Positions 1 through 8,241 of a DNA stretch of 44,085 nt are shown here, one piece after another. The first letter of the stretch is position 1. Every line of letters starts with the position of its first letter. The stretch comes from Rhodocyclus purpureus (GTDB lineage Bacteria > Pseudomonadota > Gammaproteobacteria > Burkholderiales > Rhodocyclaceae): contig NZ_NHRX01000063.1 in NCBI RefSeq assembly GCF_016653115.1, positions 95,147 through 139,231 of the forward strand. The letters run 5' to 3'. The position numbers and the translations under genes were made by a program. The notes beneath the pieces were generated by a model. The model did no database searches. It had not been told where the DNA came from and was given only the letters and a program-made list of their open reading frames with translations.

Positions 1-755
1 CGCCAAGGACTCGGAAGAACGAACTGGATTGCCACGGCGCTGCGCGCCTCGCAATGACGGGACAGCGACGCGTCATCGCGAGCCCGCAGGGCGTGGCGAT
101 CCAGCGCGTAGGCCTGCTAGCTGGGCGCCCGTGAATGAGCGGCAAGGACTCGGAAGAACGAACTGGATGGCCACGGCGCTGCGCGCCTCGCAATGACGGG
201 ATAGCGACGCGTCATCGCGAGCCCGCAGGGCGTGGCGATCCAGTGCGTAGGCCTGTTAGCTGGGCGCTCGTGAATGAGCGCCAAGGACTCGGAAGAACGA
301 ACTGGATTGCCACGTCGCTGCGCGCCTCGCAATGACGGGATAGCAACGCGTCATCGCGAGCCCGCAGGGCGTGGCGATCCAGTGCGTAGGCCTGCTAGCT
401 GGGCGCCCGTGAATAAGCGCCAAGGACTCGGAAGAACGAACTGGATTGCCACGGCGCTGCGCGCCTCGCAATGACGGGATAGCGACGCGTCATCGCGAGC
501 CCGCAGGGCGTGGCGATCCAGTGTGTAGGCCTGTTAGCTGGGCGCCCGTGAATGAGCGCCAAGGACTCGGAAGAACGAACTGGATTGCCACGGCGCTTCG
601 CGCCTCGCAATGACGGGATAGCAACGCGTCATCGCGAGCCCGCAGGGCGTGGCGATCCAGCGCGTAGGCCTGTTAGCTGGGCGCCCGTGAATAAGCGCCA
701 AGGACTCGGAAGAACGAACTGGATTGCCACGGCGCTGCGCGCCTCGCAATGACGG
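1..755. repeat. Tandem array of a 139-bp unit with internal inverted repeat
   Basis: Unit starts are seen at 1, 140, 279, 418, 557 and 696, giving a period of exactly 139 bp: five full copies plus a final 60-bp partial copy ending at 755. The array may extend left of the window. Copies differ by only a few substitutions. Inside each unit, one arm (roughly unit positions 24-59, beginning CTGGATTGCCACG) is an imperfect inverted repeat of a second arm (roughly 70-103, ending CGTGGCGATCCAG), so each unit could fold into a long hairpin. The arms resemble a dispersed palindromic repeat that gives spurious ORFs in many proteobacterial genomes (from memory). Short ORFs on both strands recur every 139 bp and are repeat artefacts. 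From 756 to 837 I see no gene. Confidence 0.93.
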
Positions 756-837
756 CAGCGAATGGGCGCTCTTGATGCTCCGGGGTGGTGGAACTTGCCA
801 CGACGGTTGGCGCAGCGTCACCCGACAGAATCAGTAT

Positions 838-1233
838 TCATATCTGCCGCCGGTCGGCGAGCGCCAGCCAGCCGCGGGCGACGCGGTAGAGCAGCCAGAG
901 GGTGAGCACCAAGTAGGCAAACATCGCCAGCGGCAGCAGGACGACGGTGAAGGCGACGACGAGCGCGATTGTCGCCCACAGCGCGGCGAACCAGAAGGTG
1001 CGGATCTGCCAGCGGAAATGGCTTTCCAGCCAGCTGCCGGCGACATCGGGGCGTTTGACGTAGTTGATGATCACCGCGATGATCGACGGCCAGCCGAACA
1101 GGAAGGCGCCGATGACGGTCGCTGCCGTGAGCACGCCGGTCAGCGCCGACAGCGCGTGCAGCGCGTAGATCACGTGCGTGATGCGGACGAGGGATTCCTC
1201 GTTCGCCGGAACCAGATCGGATCGACCGCTCAT
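838..1233 (-). CDS. Small conserved membrane protein, DUF4870-like
   Basis: The 131-residue product has a soluble N-terminus of about 15 residues. Hydrophobic stretches follow at roughly 17-57 and 80-112, separated by a polar loop reading NYVKRPDVAGSWLESHFRWQ. That loop is typical of the small Tic20/DUF4870-like membrane proteins. No catalytic residues are evident, so no function is claimed. The ATG at 1233 is preceded by a purine-rich ribosome site (GGGAGGGAGGG). The gene follows ubiD on the same strand after an 83-bp gap and is probably the last gene of the ubiA operon. Family assignment is moderate, membrane location strong. Confidence 0.75.
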   Translation of the reverse strand: MSGRSDLVPANEESLVRITHVIYALHALSALTGVLTAATVIGAFLFGWPSIIAVIINYVKRPDVAGSWLESHFRWQIRTFWFAALWATIALVVAFTVVLLPLAMFAYLVLTLWLLYRVARGWLALADRRQI

Positions 1234-1316
1234 GATGCCCTCCCTCCCGGCCTCGCGGCCGCGTTCAGTGCTTCAGTGCAGTGTCCGGAGCACGCTGCGC
1301 CCTCCCTCCCGCCGGC

Positions 1317-2792
1317 TCACAGGCCGAGCTGCGGCCACAGCGCGTCGACACGCTCCCTGACCGCCGCATCCATGACGATCGGCGTCCCCCACTCGCGGCT
1401 CGTTTCGCCCGGCCACTTGTTGGTCGCGTCGATCCCCATCTTGCTGCCGAGCCCGGAAACAGGACTCGCGAAGTCGAGGTAGTCGATCGGCGTGTTCTCG
1501 GCGATCAGCGTGTCGCGCGCGGCGTCGACGCGGGTGGTCATTGCCCAGATCACTTCCTTCCAGTCGCGCGTGTTCACGTCGTCGTCGACGACGATGATGA
1601 ACTTGGTGTACATGAACTGGCGCAGGAAGCTCCAGACGCCGAACATGATCCGGCGCGCGTGGCCGGGATACTGCTTCCTGATGCTGACCACCGCCAGCCG
1701 GTACGAGCAGCCCTCGGGCGGCAGGTAGAAGTCGACGATCTCCGGGTACTGCTTCTGCAGGAGCGGGACGAACACCTCGTTCAGCGCGACGCCGAGCATC
1801 GCCGGCTCGTCGGGCGGCTTGCCGGTGTAGGTGCTGTGGTAGATCGGGTCACGGCGCATTGTGATGCGCTCGATGGTGAATACGGGGAACGACGCCTGCT
1901 CGTTGTAGTAACCGGTGTGGTCGCCGTAGGGACCTTCGAGCGCTGTCTCGTTCGGGTCGATGTAGCCTTCGAGGACAATCTCGGCCGACGCGGGCACCTG
2001 CAGGTCGTTGCCGATCGACTTGACGAGCTCGCTGCGCGAACCACGCAGGAGGCCGGCGAACTGGTATTCGGACAGCGAATCGGGAACCGGCGTCACCGCG
2101 CCGAGGATGGTCGCCGGGTCGGCGCCGAGCGCGACCGAGACCGGGAAGGGCTTACCCGGATGCGCGAGGCAATGGTCGCGGAAGTCGAGCGCACCACCGC
2201 GGTGCGCGAGCCAGCGCATGATCAGCTTGTTCGGGCCGATCACCTGCTGCCGGTAGATGCCGAGGTTCTGCCGGTTCTTGTTCGGACCGCGCGTGATCGT
2301 CAGCCCCCAGGTGATCAGCGGCGCAACGTCGCCCGGCCAGCAGTGCTGGATCGGCAGGCGCGCGAGGTCGACGTCCTTACCCTCGATCACCACTTCCTGG
2401 CAGGGCGCCTTACCCACCGACTTCGCCGACATGTTGAGCACCTGGCGGAACACGGGCAGCTTCTCCCAGGCGTCCTTCAAGCCCTTCGGCGGCTCGGGTT
2501 CCTTGAGGAAGGCGAGCAGCTTGCCGACTTCGCGCAGTGCCTCGACCGATTCCTCGCCCATGCCGAGCGCGACGCGGCGCGGCGTCCCGAACAGGTTGGC
2601 GAGCACCGGGATGGCGTACTCGCCGTTCGGCCCGACCGGCTTCTCGAAGAGCAGCGCCGGACCGCCCGCGCGCAGCACGCGGTCGCAGATCTCGGTCATC
2701 TCGAGGCGCGTATCGACGGGGACGCTGATGCGCTTCAGTTCGCCGATCTTTTCCAGTTGCGCGATGAAGTCGCGCAGGTCGTGATATTTCAT
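1317..2792 (-). CDS. ubiD: 4-hydroxy-3-polyprenylbenzoate decarboxylase UbiD
   Basis: The 491-residue product is close to the E. coli enzyme in length. UbiD decarboxylates 3-polyprenyl-4-hydroxybenzoate in ubiquinone biosynthesis, using the prenylated flavin made by UbiX. Visible family marks are the N-terminal [20 protein letters not shown], the central [18 protein letters not shown] with ITRGP following, and [13 protein letters not shown], an acidic stretch in the catalytic region. The reading frame is open well upstream, but the family start is the ATG at 2792, whose A lies in an ATGA overlap with the cytochrome gene stop. This implies translational coupling. No ubiX is visible in the window. 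Confidence 0.96.
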   Translation of the reverse strand: MKYHDLRDFIAQLEKIGELKRISVPVDTRLEMTEICDRVLRAGGPALLFEKPVGPNGEYAIPVLANLFGTPRRVALGMGEESVEALREVGKLLAFLKEPEPPKGLKDAWEKLPVFRQVLNMSAKSVGKAPCQEVVIEGKDVDLARLPIQHCWPGDVAPLITWGLTITRGPNKNRQNLGIYRQQVIGPNKLIMRWLAHRGGALDFRDHCLAHPGKPFPVSVALGADPATILGAVTPVPDSLSEYQFAGLLRGSRSELVKSIGNDLQVPASAEIVLEGYIDPNETALEGPYGDHTGYYNEQASFPVFTIERITMRRDPIYHSTYTGKPPDEPAMLGVALNEVFVPLLQKQYPEIVDFYLPPEGCSYRLAVVSIRKQYPGHARRIMFGVWSFLRQFMYTKFIIVVDDDVNTRDWKEVIWAMTTRVDAARDTLIAENTPIDYLDFASPVSGLGSKMGIDATNKWPGETSREWGTPIVMDAAVRERVDALWPQLGL

Positions 2793-3235
2793 CTGATCCT
2801 GTAAATGCTGTGGCAGGCGACGCAGTGGTTGTAGATTCCGGTGAGCGCGGACAGCGCCGGGTCGCGCTCGCCGGTGGCGGCGACGCGCGCAAACTCGCTC
2901 GCCGCGCGGTGGCCCTCGACGCCGATCGCGTGCATCTCGGGCGGCATGTGCGCGCCCGGACGCGCGTCCATCGGCTCGCTGCGGTGTCGTCCCATCGCGC
3001 CGATGCCAAGGCTTTTCTCGGCGACCGGGCCGGCTTCGGCGACCTTGCCGGCGGCGAGCAGTGACTGGATCTCGGCGAGCGCGCGCAGGTTGTCCACCAT
3101 CTCCAGGCGCAGGTTGCGTGCGGCGGCTTCCGGCATGGCGACGGCGATGCGCGTGTCGTCGGCAGCCTGCACGCCGGACGCCAGGCCGACGGTGGCCAGC
3201 GCGGCCACCCCGAGCAACTTGAGCGAACGGAACAT
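2789..3235 (-). CDS. Periplasmic class II-type cytochrome c
   Basis: The 148-residue product has a signal peptide of about 24 residues (charged start, hydrophobic core, VQA cleavage site). It is a mostly helical protein with a single haem-binding motif CVACH at residues 138-142, close to the C-terminus. A C-terminal CxxCH is the hallmark of the cytochrome c' / c-556 class, so a periplasmic electron carrier or sensor is likely. The redox partner cannot be read from sequence. The ATG at 3235 overlaps the ubiA stop as TGATG. A GTG three bases upstream (3238) is an alternative start. The 3' end overlaps ubiD by four bases, so the gene is locked between two ubiquinone genes. Confidence 0.85.
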   Translation of the reverse strand: MFRSLKLLGVAALATVGLASGVQAADDTRIAVAMPEAAARNLRLEMVDNLRALAEIQSLLAAGKVAEAGPVAEKSLGIGAMGRHRSEPMDARPGAHMPPEMHAIGVEGHRAASEFARVAATGERDPALSALTGIYNHCVACHSIYRIR

Positions 3236-4176
3236 CACGATCCTCCGTTGGCGAAGAGGTAGTCAAGCACGATGCCGGCGAAGATCGCGGCGCCGATCCA
3301 GTTGTTGTGCAGGAAGGCCTTGAAGCAGGGACCGCCCTCGCGATTGCGGATCAGGGTCCAGTGATAGAGCGCGATGCCGGCCGAGACAGCGATGCCGACG
3401 TAGAAGAAGGCGCCGAGCCCGAAACCATGGCCGACCCAGGTCACCAGGGAGAGCGTCAGCGCGTAGCAGAGCATCACCGCGGCGACGTCGAAGCGGCCGA
3501 AGGTGATCGCCGAGGTCTTGATGCCGATCTTGAGATCGTCGGGGCGGTCGACCATCGCGTACTCGGTGTCGTAGGCGACCGACCAGAAGACGTTGGCGAG
3601 CAGCAGCCACCATGCCGCCGCAGGGACGCTGTCGAGGTGCGCGGCGAAGGCCATCGGGATGCCGAAACCGTAGGCGATGCCGAGGTAGGACTGCGGGATT
3701 CCGAAGAAGCGCTTGGTGAAGGGGTAGCTGGCGGCGAAGAACAGCGCGCCGAACGAGAGCTCGATCACCAGCAGGTTCTTGAGCGGCAGGATCAGGATGA
3801 AGGCGAGGACGACGAGCACCGCGAACAGGATCAGCGCTTCGCGGGTGCTCAGCTTGCGCGCCGCCAGCGGCCGCAGCTTGGTGCGTGCGACGTGCGGGTC
3901 GAAGTCGCGGTCGGCGAAGTCGTTGATGACGCAGCCGGCCGAGCGCATCAGCACGGTGCCGAGCGTGAAGATCAGGAAAACGGTCCAGTCGGGATGACCG
4001 GAGGACGACAACCACAGCGCCCAGTAGGTCGGCCAGAGCAGCAGCAAGATGCCGATCGGCTTGTCCAGCCGCATCAGCTTGGCGTAGAGGCCGAGCCGCT
4101 CGCGCAGCGTCAGCGAGGCAGGCGCCGGCGGCGGCAGCCCGGAAGTGGGGTTGGAGATCGTGTTCATGGGCGTCAT
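3235..4176 (-). CDS. ubiA: 4-hydroxybenzoate polyprenyltransferase UbiA
   Basis: The 313-residue integral membrane protein attaches the polyprenyl chain to 4-hydroxybenzoate, an early membrane-bound step of ubiquinone synthesis. Both aspartate-rich, Mg-diphosphate-binding motifs of the UbiA superfamily are visible: NDFADRDFD at residues 85-93 and [13 protein letters not shown] in the second half. They sit among about eight or nine hydrophobic helices. The first ATG (4176) is used here. The ATG at 4167 is equally possible, because neither has a strong ribosome site. It is the first gene of the ubiA-cytochrome-ubiD set. Confidence 0.97.
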   Translation of the reverse strand: MTPMNTISNPTSGLPPPAPASLTLRERLGLYAKLMRLDKPIGILLLLWPTYWALWLSSSGHPDWTVFLIFTLGTVLMRSAGCVINDFADRDFDPHVARTKLRPLAARKLSTREALILFAVLVVLAFILILPLKNLLVIELSFGALFFAASYPFTKRFFGIPQSYLGIAYGFGIPMAFAAHLDSVPAAAWWLLLANVFWSVAYDTEYAMVDRPDDLKIGIKTSAITFGRFDVAAVMLCYALTLSLVTWVGHGFGLGAFFYVGIAVSAGIALYHWTLIRNREGGPCFKAFLHNNWIGAAIFAGIVLDYLFANGGS

Positions 4177-4312
4177 TCTAGCCGAGCGGAGCGCCTGCCT
4201 GCTTCACCGATCGGCGATCGGCGCTGCGGGCGGAGCATTCGCGGCTGCCGCCGCTCGCAGCGGAGGGCAAGATACACTGACCTGTCGTGGGAGGTCCGGC
4301 AGGCCCGAATGC

Positions 4313-4459
4313 CTGCTGCACCGCTGGGATTCGTCCTCTGACACTGCCGTCTGGCAAGCGTATGCGGGACCAGTCACCGCGTGCACGTTCTCTCCCGACT
4401 GCAGCCGCGTTATCTCCGCGAGCGTTGACGGCAGCCTGCTGCGAGTGCCGAGCGCTCGG
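4313..4459 (+). pseudogene. Remnant of a WD40-repeat protein gene
   Basis: Translating this stretch gives RWDSSSDTAVWQAYAG followed by PVTACTFSPDCSRVISASVD and GSLLRV. This matches the WD40 repeat pattern (end of one blade, then GHxGPVxxCxFSPDGxxVxSASxDGxLRxWD) with several canonical residues changed: FSPDG reads FSPDC and the closing WD is lost. There is no plausible start, and the frame ends at 4501. Only one blade and the edge of another remain, so this looks like a leftover of a larger repeat protein. It could not fold as a propeller alone. Confidence 0.55.
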
Positions 4460-4473
4460 CTTTCACGGATCAT

Positions 4474-4510
4474 CCCCAAAACTGGGCCTATAATCCCCTA
4501 AATAGGGATT
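4474..4510 (+). promoter_or_regulatory. Tandem operator-like palindromes around a -10 element
   Basis: Two 13-bp sites, CCCCAAAACTGGG (4474-4486) and CCCCTAAATAGGG (4495-4507), share 10 of 13 bases. They are spaced 21 bp apart, two helical turns. A perfect TATAAT (4489-4494) lies between them. The second site sits in a longer inverted repeat, AATCCC/GGGATT (4492-4497 and 4505-4510). No convincing -35 is visible, so activity may be weak or need a regulator. The downstream gene encodes its own winged-helix domain, making autoregulation a natural guess. Confidence 0.6.
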
Positions 4511-4558
4511 GCTATACACGTTGATGGTCATCATGATGCGATACGAGAAAGGACGGCA

Positions 4559-5176
4559 ATGAAAGCGGCAAGCGCAGCGGAAACCCGGATTTCCCTCGCC
4601 GACGCGCTCTTTTCAAGCCTGCAACAGCGTTTGCTACGGCTGTTGTTCGGGCAGTCCGGGCGTTCGTTCTACGGCAACGAGTTGCTGCGACTCACCGGAA
4701 CGGGGCGCGGCGGATTGCAGCGCGAGCTTGAAAAATGGGCCGCCAGCGGGCTGATCACGATCTCGACCGTCGGCAATCAAAAGCACTATCAGGCCAACCC
4801 CGACTCGCCGATCTTTTCCGAGTTGCGCGGAATCGCGCTCAAGAGTTGCGGCCTGGCCGACGTGCTGCGCGACGCGCTTGCCGAAGTCGCCGACCGCATC
4901 CAGCTTGCCTTCGTCTTCGGATCGCTGGCAAAAGGCACTGACACTGCCGCCAGCGACATCGACCTGATGATCGTCTCCGACTCCCTCGCCTACGCCGACG
5001 TGTTCGAGCGCGTCGCGTCCGCCGAGGCGACGCTCGGCAGAAAAATCAACCCGACGCTTTACACGCCGGTCGAACTGGCCACAAAATTCCGTGCAGGAAA
5101 CCATTTCATTTCGAGCGTTCTGGACCAGCCGAAAATTTTCCTGATCGGAAGCGAGCATGAACTCCCCACTCGATAA
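4559..5176 (+). CDS. Winged-helix / MNT-type nucleotidyltransferase fusion
   Basis: The 205-residue product has two parts. Residues about 15-80 look like a winged-helix DNA-binding domain (RLLRLLFGQSGRSFYGNEL, then TGTGRGGLQRELEKWAASGL and a wing ending KHYQAN). Residues about 112-190 form a minimal nucleotidyltransferase with GS at 121-122 and DID at 133-135. The third carboxylate expected on the next strand is not apparent (NPTLYTP instead). The ATG at 4559 has an AAAGGA ribosome site. Its end overlaps the next gene by 20 bases, so the two are co-expressed. By analogy with MntA-HepT pairs it could be an antitoxin that modifies or binds its partner while repressing the operon. That role is inference. 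Confidence 0.82.
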   Translation: MKAASAAETRISLADALFSSLQQRLLRLLFGQSGRSFYGNELLRLTGTGRGGLQRELEKWAASGLITISTVGNQKHYQANPDSPIFSELRGIALKSCGLADVLRDALAEVADRIQLAFVFGSLAKGTDTAASDIDLMIVSDSLAYADVFERVASAEATLGRKINPTLYTPVELATKFRAGNHFISSVLDQPKIFLIGSEHELPTR

Positions 5177-5588
5177 TCGCGCCAAAGTCAGCAAGGGTGG
5201 GCTGAAGATCGAAGCCCCGGGTCAGTCCGAGATCGACGGACTGGTCCGCTCGGCGAGGCGCAAGCTGCTCGACGCGCAAACGCCGTCACTGGGCCTGGAA
5301 AGCAGTTTCGACCTCGCCTACAACGCGGCGCATGCTTTTGCGCTCGCGGCATTGCGCTGGCATGGCTATCGCTCCGAGAATCGCTATCTGGTTTTTCAGG
5401 CGCTACAGCACACCTGCGGCTTTCCGCCTGCAAAATGGCGGGTGCTCGACCTCTGCCACAACAAACGTAACCTTGCCGAGTACGAGGGATACTTCGACGT
5501 TGAACCCCGGCTGGTCAGGGACTTGCTGCAAGTCACACGGGAGCTTGAGATCGCCGTCGACGCGCTCGGTCCGATTGGAGAGAAGTAG
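5157..5588 (+). CDS. HEPN-like helical protein, partner of the nucleotidyltransferase
   Basis: The 143-residue, largely helical protein starts inside the 3' end of the nucleotidyltransferase gene. The helical core from residue 24 onward, with SFDLAYNAAHAFALAALRWH and then HNKRNLAEYEGY, resembles HEPN-fold proteins encoded next to MNT-type nucleotidyltransferases. In toxic HEPN RNases an R-x4-6-H motif is catalytic. Here the equivalent position reads R104-N-L-A-E-Y109, with tyrosine where histidine is expected. The protein may be non-catalytic, or belong to a HEPN branch with an RN-x3-Y signature. It is convergent with recG (60-bp gap, no clear terminator). Fold assignment is moderate, function unproven. 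Confidence 0.7.
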   Translation: MNSPLDNRAKVSKGGLKIEAPGQSEIDGLVRSARRKLLDAQTPSLGLESSFDLAYNAAHAFALAALRWHGYRSENRYLVFQALQHTCGFPPAKWRVLDLCHNKRNLAEYEGYFDVEPRLVRDLLQVTRELEIAVDALGPIGEK

Positions 5589-5648
5589 CACACACGGCGG
5601 ACCGTCCGGCTCCAAGCGCAGGCTCTTGCCCCGGCGCTCCGTTCCCAC

Positions 5649-7766
5649 TCAGGCCTTGAGCAATTCCTCGCGCCAGCCGACCCAGCGCGCGAGGTGGCGT
5701 TCGGCCGCGGCGATGCCGGCGGGGGTGGCGAGGAGGCGGTTCGCGGCGTCGCGCGCGAGTTCGATCAGCTCGGCGTCGGTCTCCAGGTCCGCATAGCGCA
5801 GGAGCGGCGTCCCCGACTGGCGGCTGCCGACGAACTCGCCGGGGCCGCGCAACTGCAGGTCGCGGCGGGCGATCTCGAAGCCGTCGTTGCATTCGTGCAT
5901 CGTGCGCAGCCGGGCGCGCGCGGTCTGCGACAGCGGCGTCTGGTAGAGCAGCACGCAGGCCGACTCGTGCGCGCCGCGACCGACGCGTCCGCGCAACTGG
6001 TGCAGTTGCGAGAGGCCGAAGCGCTCGGCGTGTTCGATCACCATCAGGCTGGCGTTGGGGACGTCGACGCCGACTTCGATCACCGTCGTCGCGACCAGCA
6101 CGTCGATCTCGCCGGCTGCGAAGGCGGCCATCGTCGCCGCCTTCTCGGCGGCCTTCATGCGCCCGTGCACCAGGCCGACGACGAGCCCGGCGAGTTCCTC
6201 GGACAGCGCCGCGTGCGTGTCGATCGCGGTCTGCAGTTGCAGCTTTTCCGACTCCTCGATCAGCGGGCACACCCAGTAGGCCTGGCGCCCGCTGCCGACG
6301 GCGACGCGCAGGCGCTGGACCACCTCGCCGCGGCGGCTGTCGGCGATCAGCTTGGTGGTGACCGGCGTCCTGCCCGGCGGCAGTTCGTCGAGGGTCGATA
6401 CGTCGAGGTCGGCGTAGTAGCTCATCGCCAGCGTGCGCGGGATCGGCGTCGCCGACATCATCAACTGGTGCGGCGAGCCGCCCTTGCGCCGCAGTTCGAG
6501 CCGCTGCTCGACGCCGAAGCGGTGCTGCTCGTCGACGATGGCGAGACCGAGCCGGGCGAAGTCGACGCCTTCCTGGATCAGCGCGTGCGTGCCGACGACG
6601 AGTTGCGCGTCGCCGGCGGCCTTGGCCTGCATCGCCAGCTTGGCCGACTTCTTCAGGCTGCCGGAGAGCCAGGCGACGCGCACGCCGAGCGGTTCGAGCC
6701 AGCCCGACAGCTTCAGGTAGTGCTGCTCGGCGAGGATTTCGGTCGGCGCCATGAACGCCGCCTGCCAACCGGCCTCGATCGCGCGACAGGCGGCGAGCGC
6801 GGCGACGATGGTCTTGCCGCTGCCGACGTCGCCCTGCAGGAGGCGCTGCATCGGGTACGGCCGCGCGAGATCCGCGTCGATCTCGGCGACCACGCGCCGC
6901 TGCGCGCCGGTGAGCGGGAACGGCAGCGCGCCGAGCAGGGCGGCCGCCAGCCTTCCCGGTGGATCGAGCGGCGGTGCGCCGACGCTGCGGCGGGCGAGGC
7001 TGGCGCGCTTCAGCGACAGCTGCTGCGCGAGCAGCTCGTCGAACTTGATGCGCTGCCAGGCCGGGTGCGTGCGCGTCTGCAGCGCGTCGGCGCAGGCATC
7101 CGGCGGCGGCGCGTGCAGGTAGCGGACGGCGGCGGCGAAGTCCCAGAGCGGCTGCCGCGGCGAGGTGCTGGCGAACAGTTCGTCGGCCGTGCAGGTTTCA
7201 AAGAGGGGCGTCGTCGCCAGCGCGCGCGCGATGATCTTCCTGAGCGCGCTCTGCACGAGCCCGGCGGTGGTCGGATAGACGGGAGTGAGCGACTCGTTGA
7301 GGCCCTCCCCGGCGTCGACCGCACGGAAGCGCGGATGCACCATCTCGGCACCGAGGAAGCCGTGGCGGATCTCGCCGAAGGCGCGCAGGCGGCGGCCGCC
7401 GTCGCGCACCGCCTCCAGGCTGCTCGCCTGGTTGCCGTAGAAGTTGATGAAGCGCAGCCAGAGTTCGCCGCTCGCGTCGCGCGTGCGCACGAGCAACTGG
7501 CGGCGCGGCTGCAACTGCACGCTGACGTCCGCGACCTCGACCTCGACCTGCACGCTCTCGCCGGGCGGTGCGTCGGCGATCATGGAGAGCCGCGTCTCGT
7601 CCTCGTAGCGCAGCGGCAGGTGCAGGACCAGGTCCTCGTTGCGCTGCAGGCCGAGCTTGGCGAGCCGCGTGCGCAGCGCCGGCGGCGCGGCCCGCGGCCC
7701 GGGCTGGCGCGCCGCGGCGTCTCCGCTTCCCTGATGCGGCGGAGGTTTCGCCGCGGGTGAGGGCAT
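5649..7766 (-). CDS. recG: ATP-dependent DNA helicase RecG
   Basis: The 705-residue protein reverses stalled replication forks and processes branched recombination intermediates. An N-terminal OB-fold wedge domain (to about residue 260) precedes the helicase core. GDVGSGKT (311-318) is the ATP-binding loop, DEQH (near 412) the Walker B box, and MSATPIPRTLAMSYYADLD motif III. HQLRGRVGRG is motif VI, and the RRDLQLRGPGEF segment is typical of RecG. The frame stays open far upstream, but the start chosen is the ATG at 7766, which overlaps the ridA stop as TGATG. This gives family length and coupling to ridA. Confidence 0.97.
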   Translation of the reverse strand: MPSPAAKPPPHQGSGDAAARQPGPRAAPPALRTRLAKLGLQRNEDLVLHLPLRYEDETRLSMIADAPPGESVQVEVEVADVSVQLQPRRQLLVRTRDASGELWLRFINFYGNQASSLEAVRDGGRRLRAFGEIRHGFLGAEMVHPRFRAVDAGEGLNESLTPVYPTTAGLVQSALRKIIARALATTPLFETCTADELFASTSPRQPLWDFAAAVRYLHAPPPDACADALQTRTHPAWQRIKFDELLAQQLSLKRASLARRSVGAPPLDPPGRLAAALLGALPFPLTGAQRRVVAEIDADLARPYPMQRLLQGDVGSGKTIVAALAACRAIEAGWQAAFMAPTEILAEQHYLKLSGWLEPLGVRVAWLSGSLKKSAKLAMQAKAAGDAQLVVGTHALIQEGVDFARLGLAIVDEQHRFGVEQRLELRRKGGSPHQLMMSATPIPRTLAMSYYADLDVSTLDELPPGRTPVTTKLIADSRRGEVVQRLRVAVGSGRQAYWVCPLIEESEKLQLQTAIDTHAALSEELAGLVVGLVHGRMKAAEKAATMAAFAAGEIDVLVATTVIEVGVDVPNASLMVIEHAERFGLSQLHQLRGRVGRGAHESACVLLYQTPLSQTARARLRTMHECNDGFEIARRDLQLRGPGEFVGSRQSGTPLLRYADLETDAELIELARDAANRLLATPAGIAAAERHLARWVGWREELLKA

Positions 7767-8149
7767 CAGGCGCCGAGCACCAGCACCGCGTCGGCCTCGA
7801 CGCGCGCGCCACGCGGCAGGGCGGCAACACCGACCGCGGCGCGCGCCGGGAAGGGGGCGCTGAAGTAGCGCGTCATCGCCTCGTTGACCTTGCCGAAGTC
7901 GTCGAGGTCGACAAGATAGACGTTGAGCTTGACGATGTCGGCCAGCGTCCCGCCCGCGGCCTCGGCCACTGCCTTGAGGTTGGTGAACACGCGCTCGATC
8001 TGCGCGTCGATGCCCTCGACCATGACCATCGTCTGCGGGTCGAGGCCGATCTGGCCCGAGAGATAGACGGTGTCGCCGACACGGACCGCCTGCGAGTAGG
8101 TGCCGATCGCTGCCGGCGCGTCGGGGGAGGAAATGATCGTCTTGGCCAT
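7766..8149 (-). CDS. ridA: Reactive intermediate deaminase RidA
   Basis: The 127-residue cytosolic protein belongs to the RidA/YjgF family, which hydrolyses reactive enamine and imine products of PLP enzymes to ketoacids and ammonia. The start [20 protein letters not shown], the IGLDPQT segment, [17 protein letters not shown] and the C-terminal [20 protein letters not shown] are classic. The arginine in LPRGARVE is in the position that binds the substrate carboxylate in this family. The gene directly precedes and overlaps recG by one base. Confidence 0.97.
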   Translation of the reverse strand: MAKTIISSPDAPAAIGTYSQAVRVGDTVYLSGQIGLDPQTMVMVEGIDAQIERVFTNLKAVAEAAGGTLADIVKLNVYLVDLDDFGKVNEAMTRYFSAPFPARAAVGVAALPRGARVEADAVLVLGA

Positions 8150-8194
8150 CGTTGGCTCCTTGAGTGAGTGGAAAAAGTCTGCAGGCCAGAAGCA

Positions 8195-8222
8195 CCAACG
8201 CCCCGGACGGACGGGGCGTTGG
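8195..8222 (-). terminator. Perfect 11-bp hairpin after the FadL-type gene
   Basis: CCAACGCCCCG (8195-8205) and CGGGGCGTTGG (8212-8222) are perfect inverted repeats around a six-base loop. They lie just past the stop of the outer-membrane protein gene and before ridA. No immediate U-tract follows on the minus strand; the nearest T-run is about 18 bases on. It may be a weak or factor-assisted terminator, or an mRNA-stabilising hairpin. Confidence 0.55.
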
Positions 8223-8241
8223 CACGGTGCAGGAAAGCGGA

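Larger units (their letters stand above)
4177..4558. other. Intergenic region between ubiA and the nucleotidyltransferase module
   Basis: This gap of about 380 bp holds no intact gene. Its left third (4177-4312) is GC-rich and shows nothing recognisable beyond short inverted repeats. The middle (about 4313-4459) encodes a decayed WD40-repeat fragment on the plus strand. The right end (4474-4510) holds two operator-like palindromes around a TATAAT hexamer. The region marks the boundary between the ubiquinone operon and an accessory insertion. Confidence 0.7.

Noticed and set aside
1-755. CRISPR array
   Set aside because: The unit is 139 bp with no short repeat/unique spacer alternation, and whole units are near identical. 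No cas gene is in the window.
117-821. Repeated short proteins of 66-95 residues on both strands in the tandem array
   Set aside because: They recur every 139 bp, follow the repeat unit and have no start-site support. They are a known kind of repeat-derived artefact.
724-1482. 252-codon plus-strand frame over the array end and the DUF4870-like gene
   Set aside because: It is antisense to a membrane protein with clear helices and a ribosome site, and its own translation is low-complexity.
5649-8225. 858-residue RecG with an N-terminal extension
   Set aside because: The extra 153 codons run antisense-free through ridA in another frame. The ATG at 7766 gives family length and overlaps the ridA stop.
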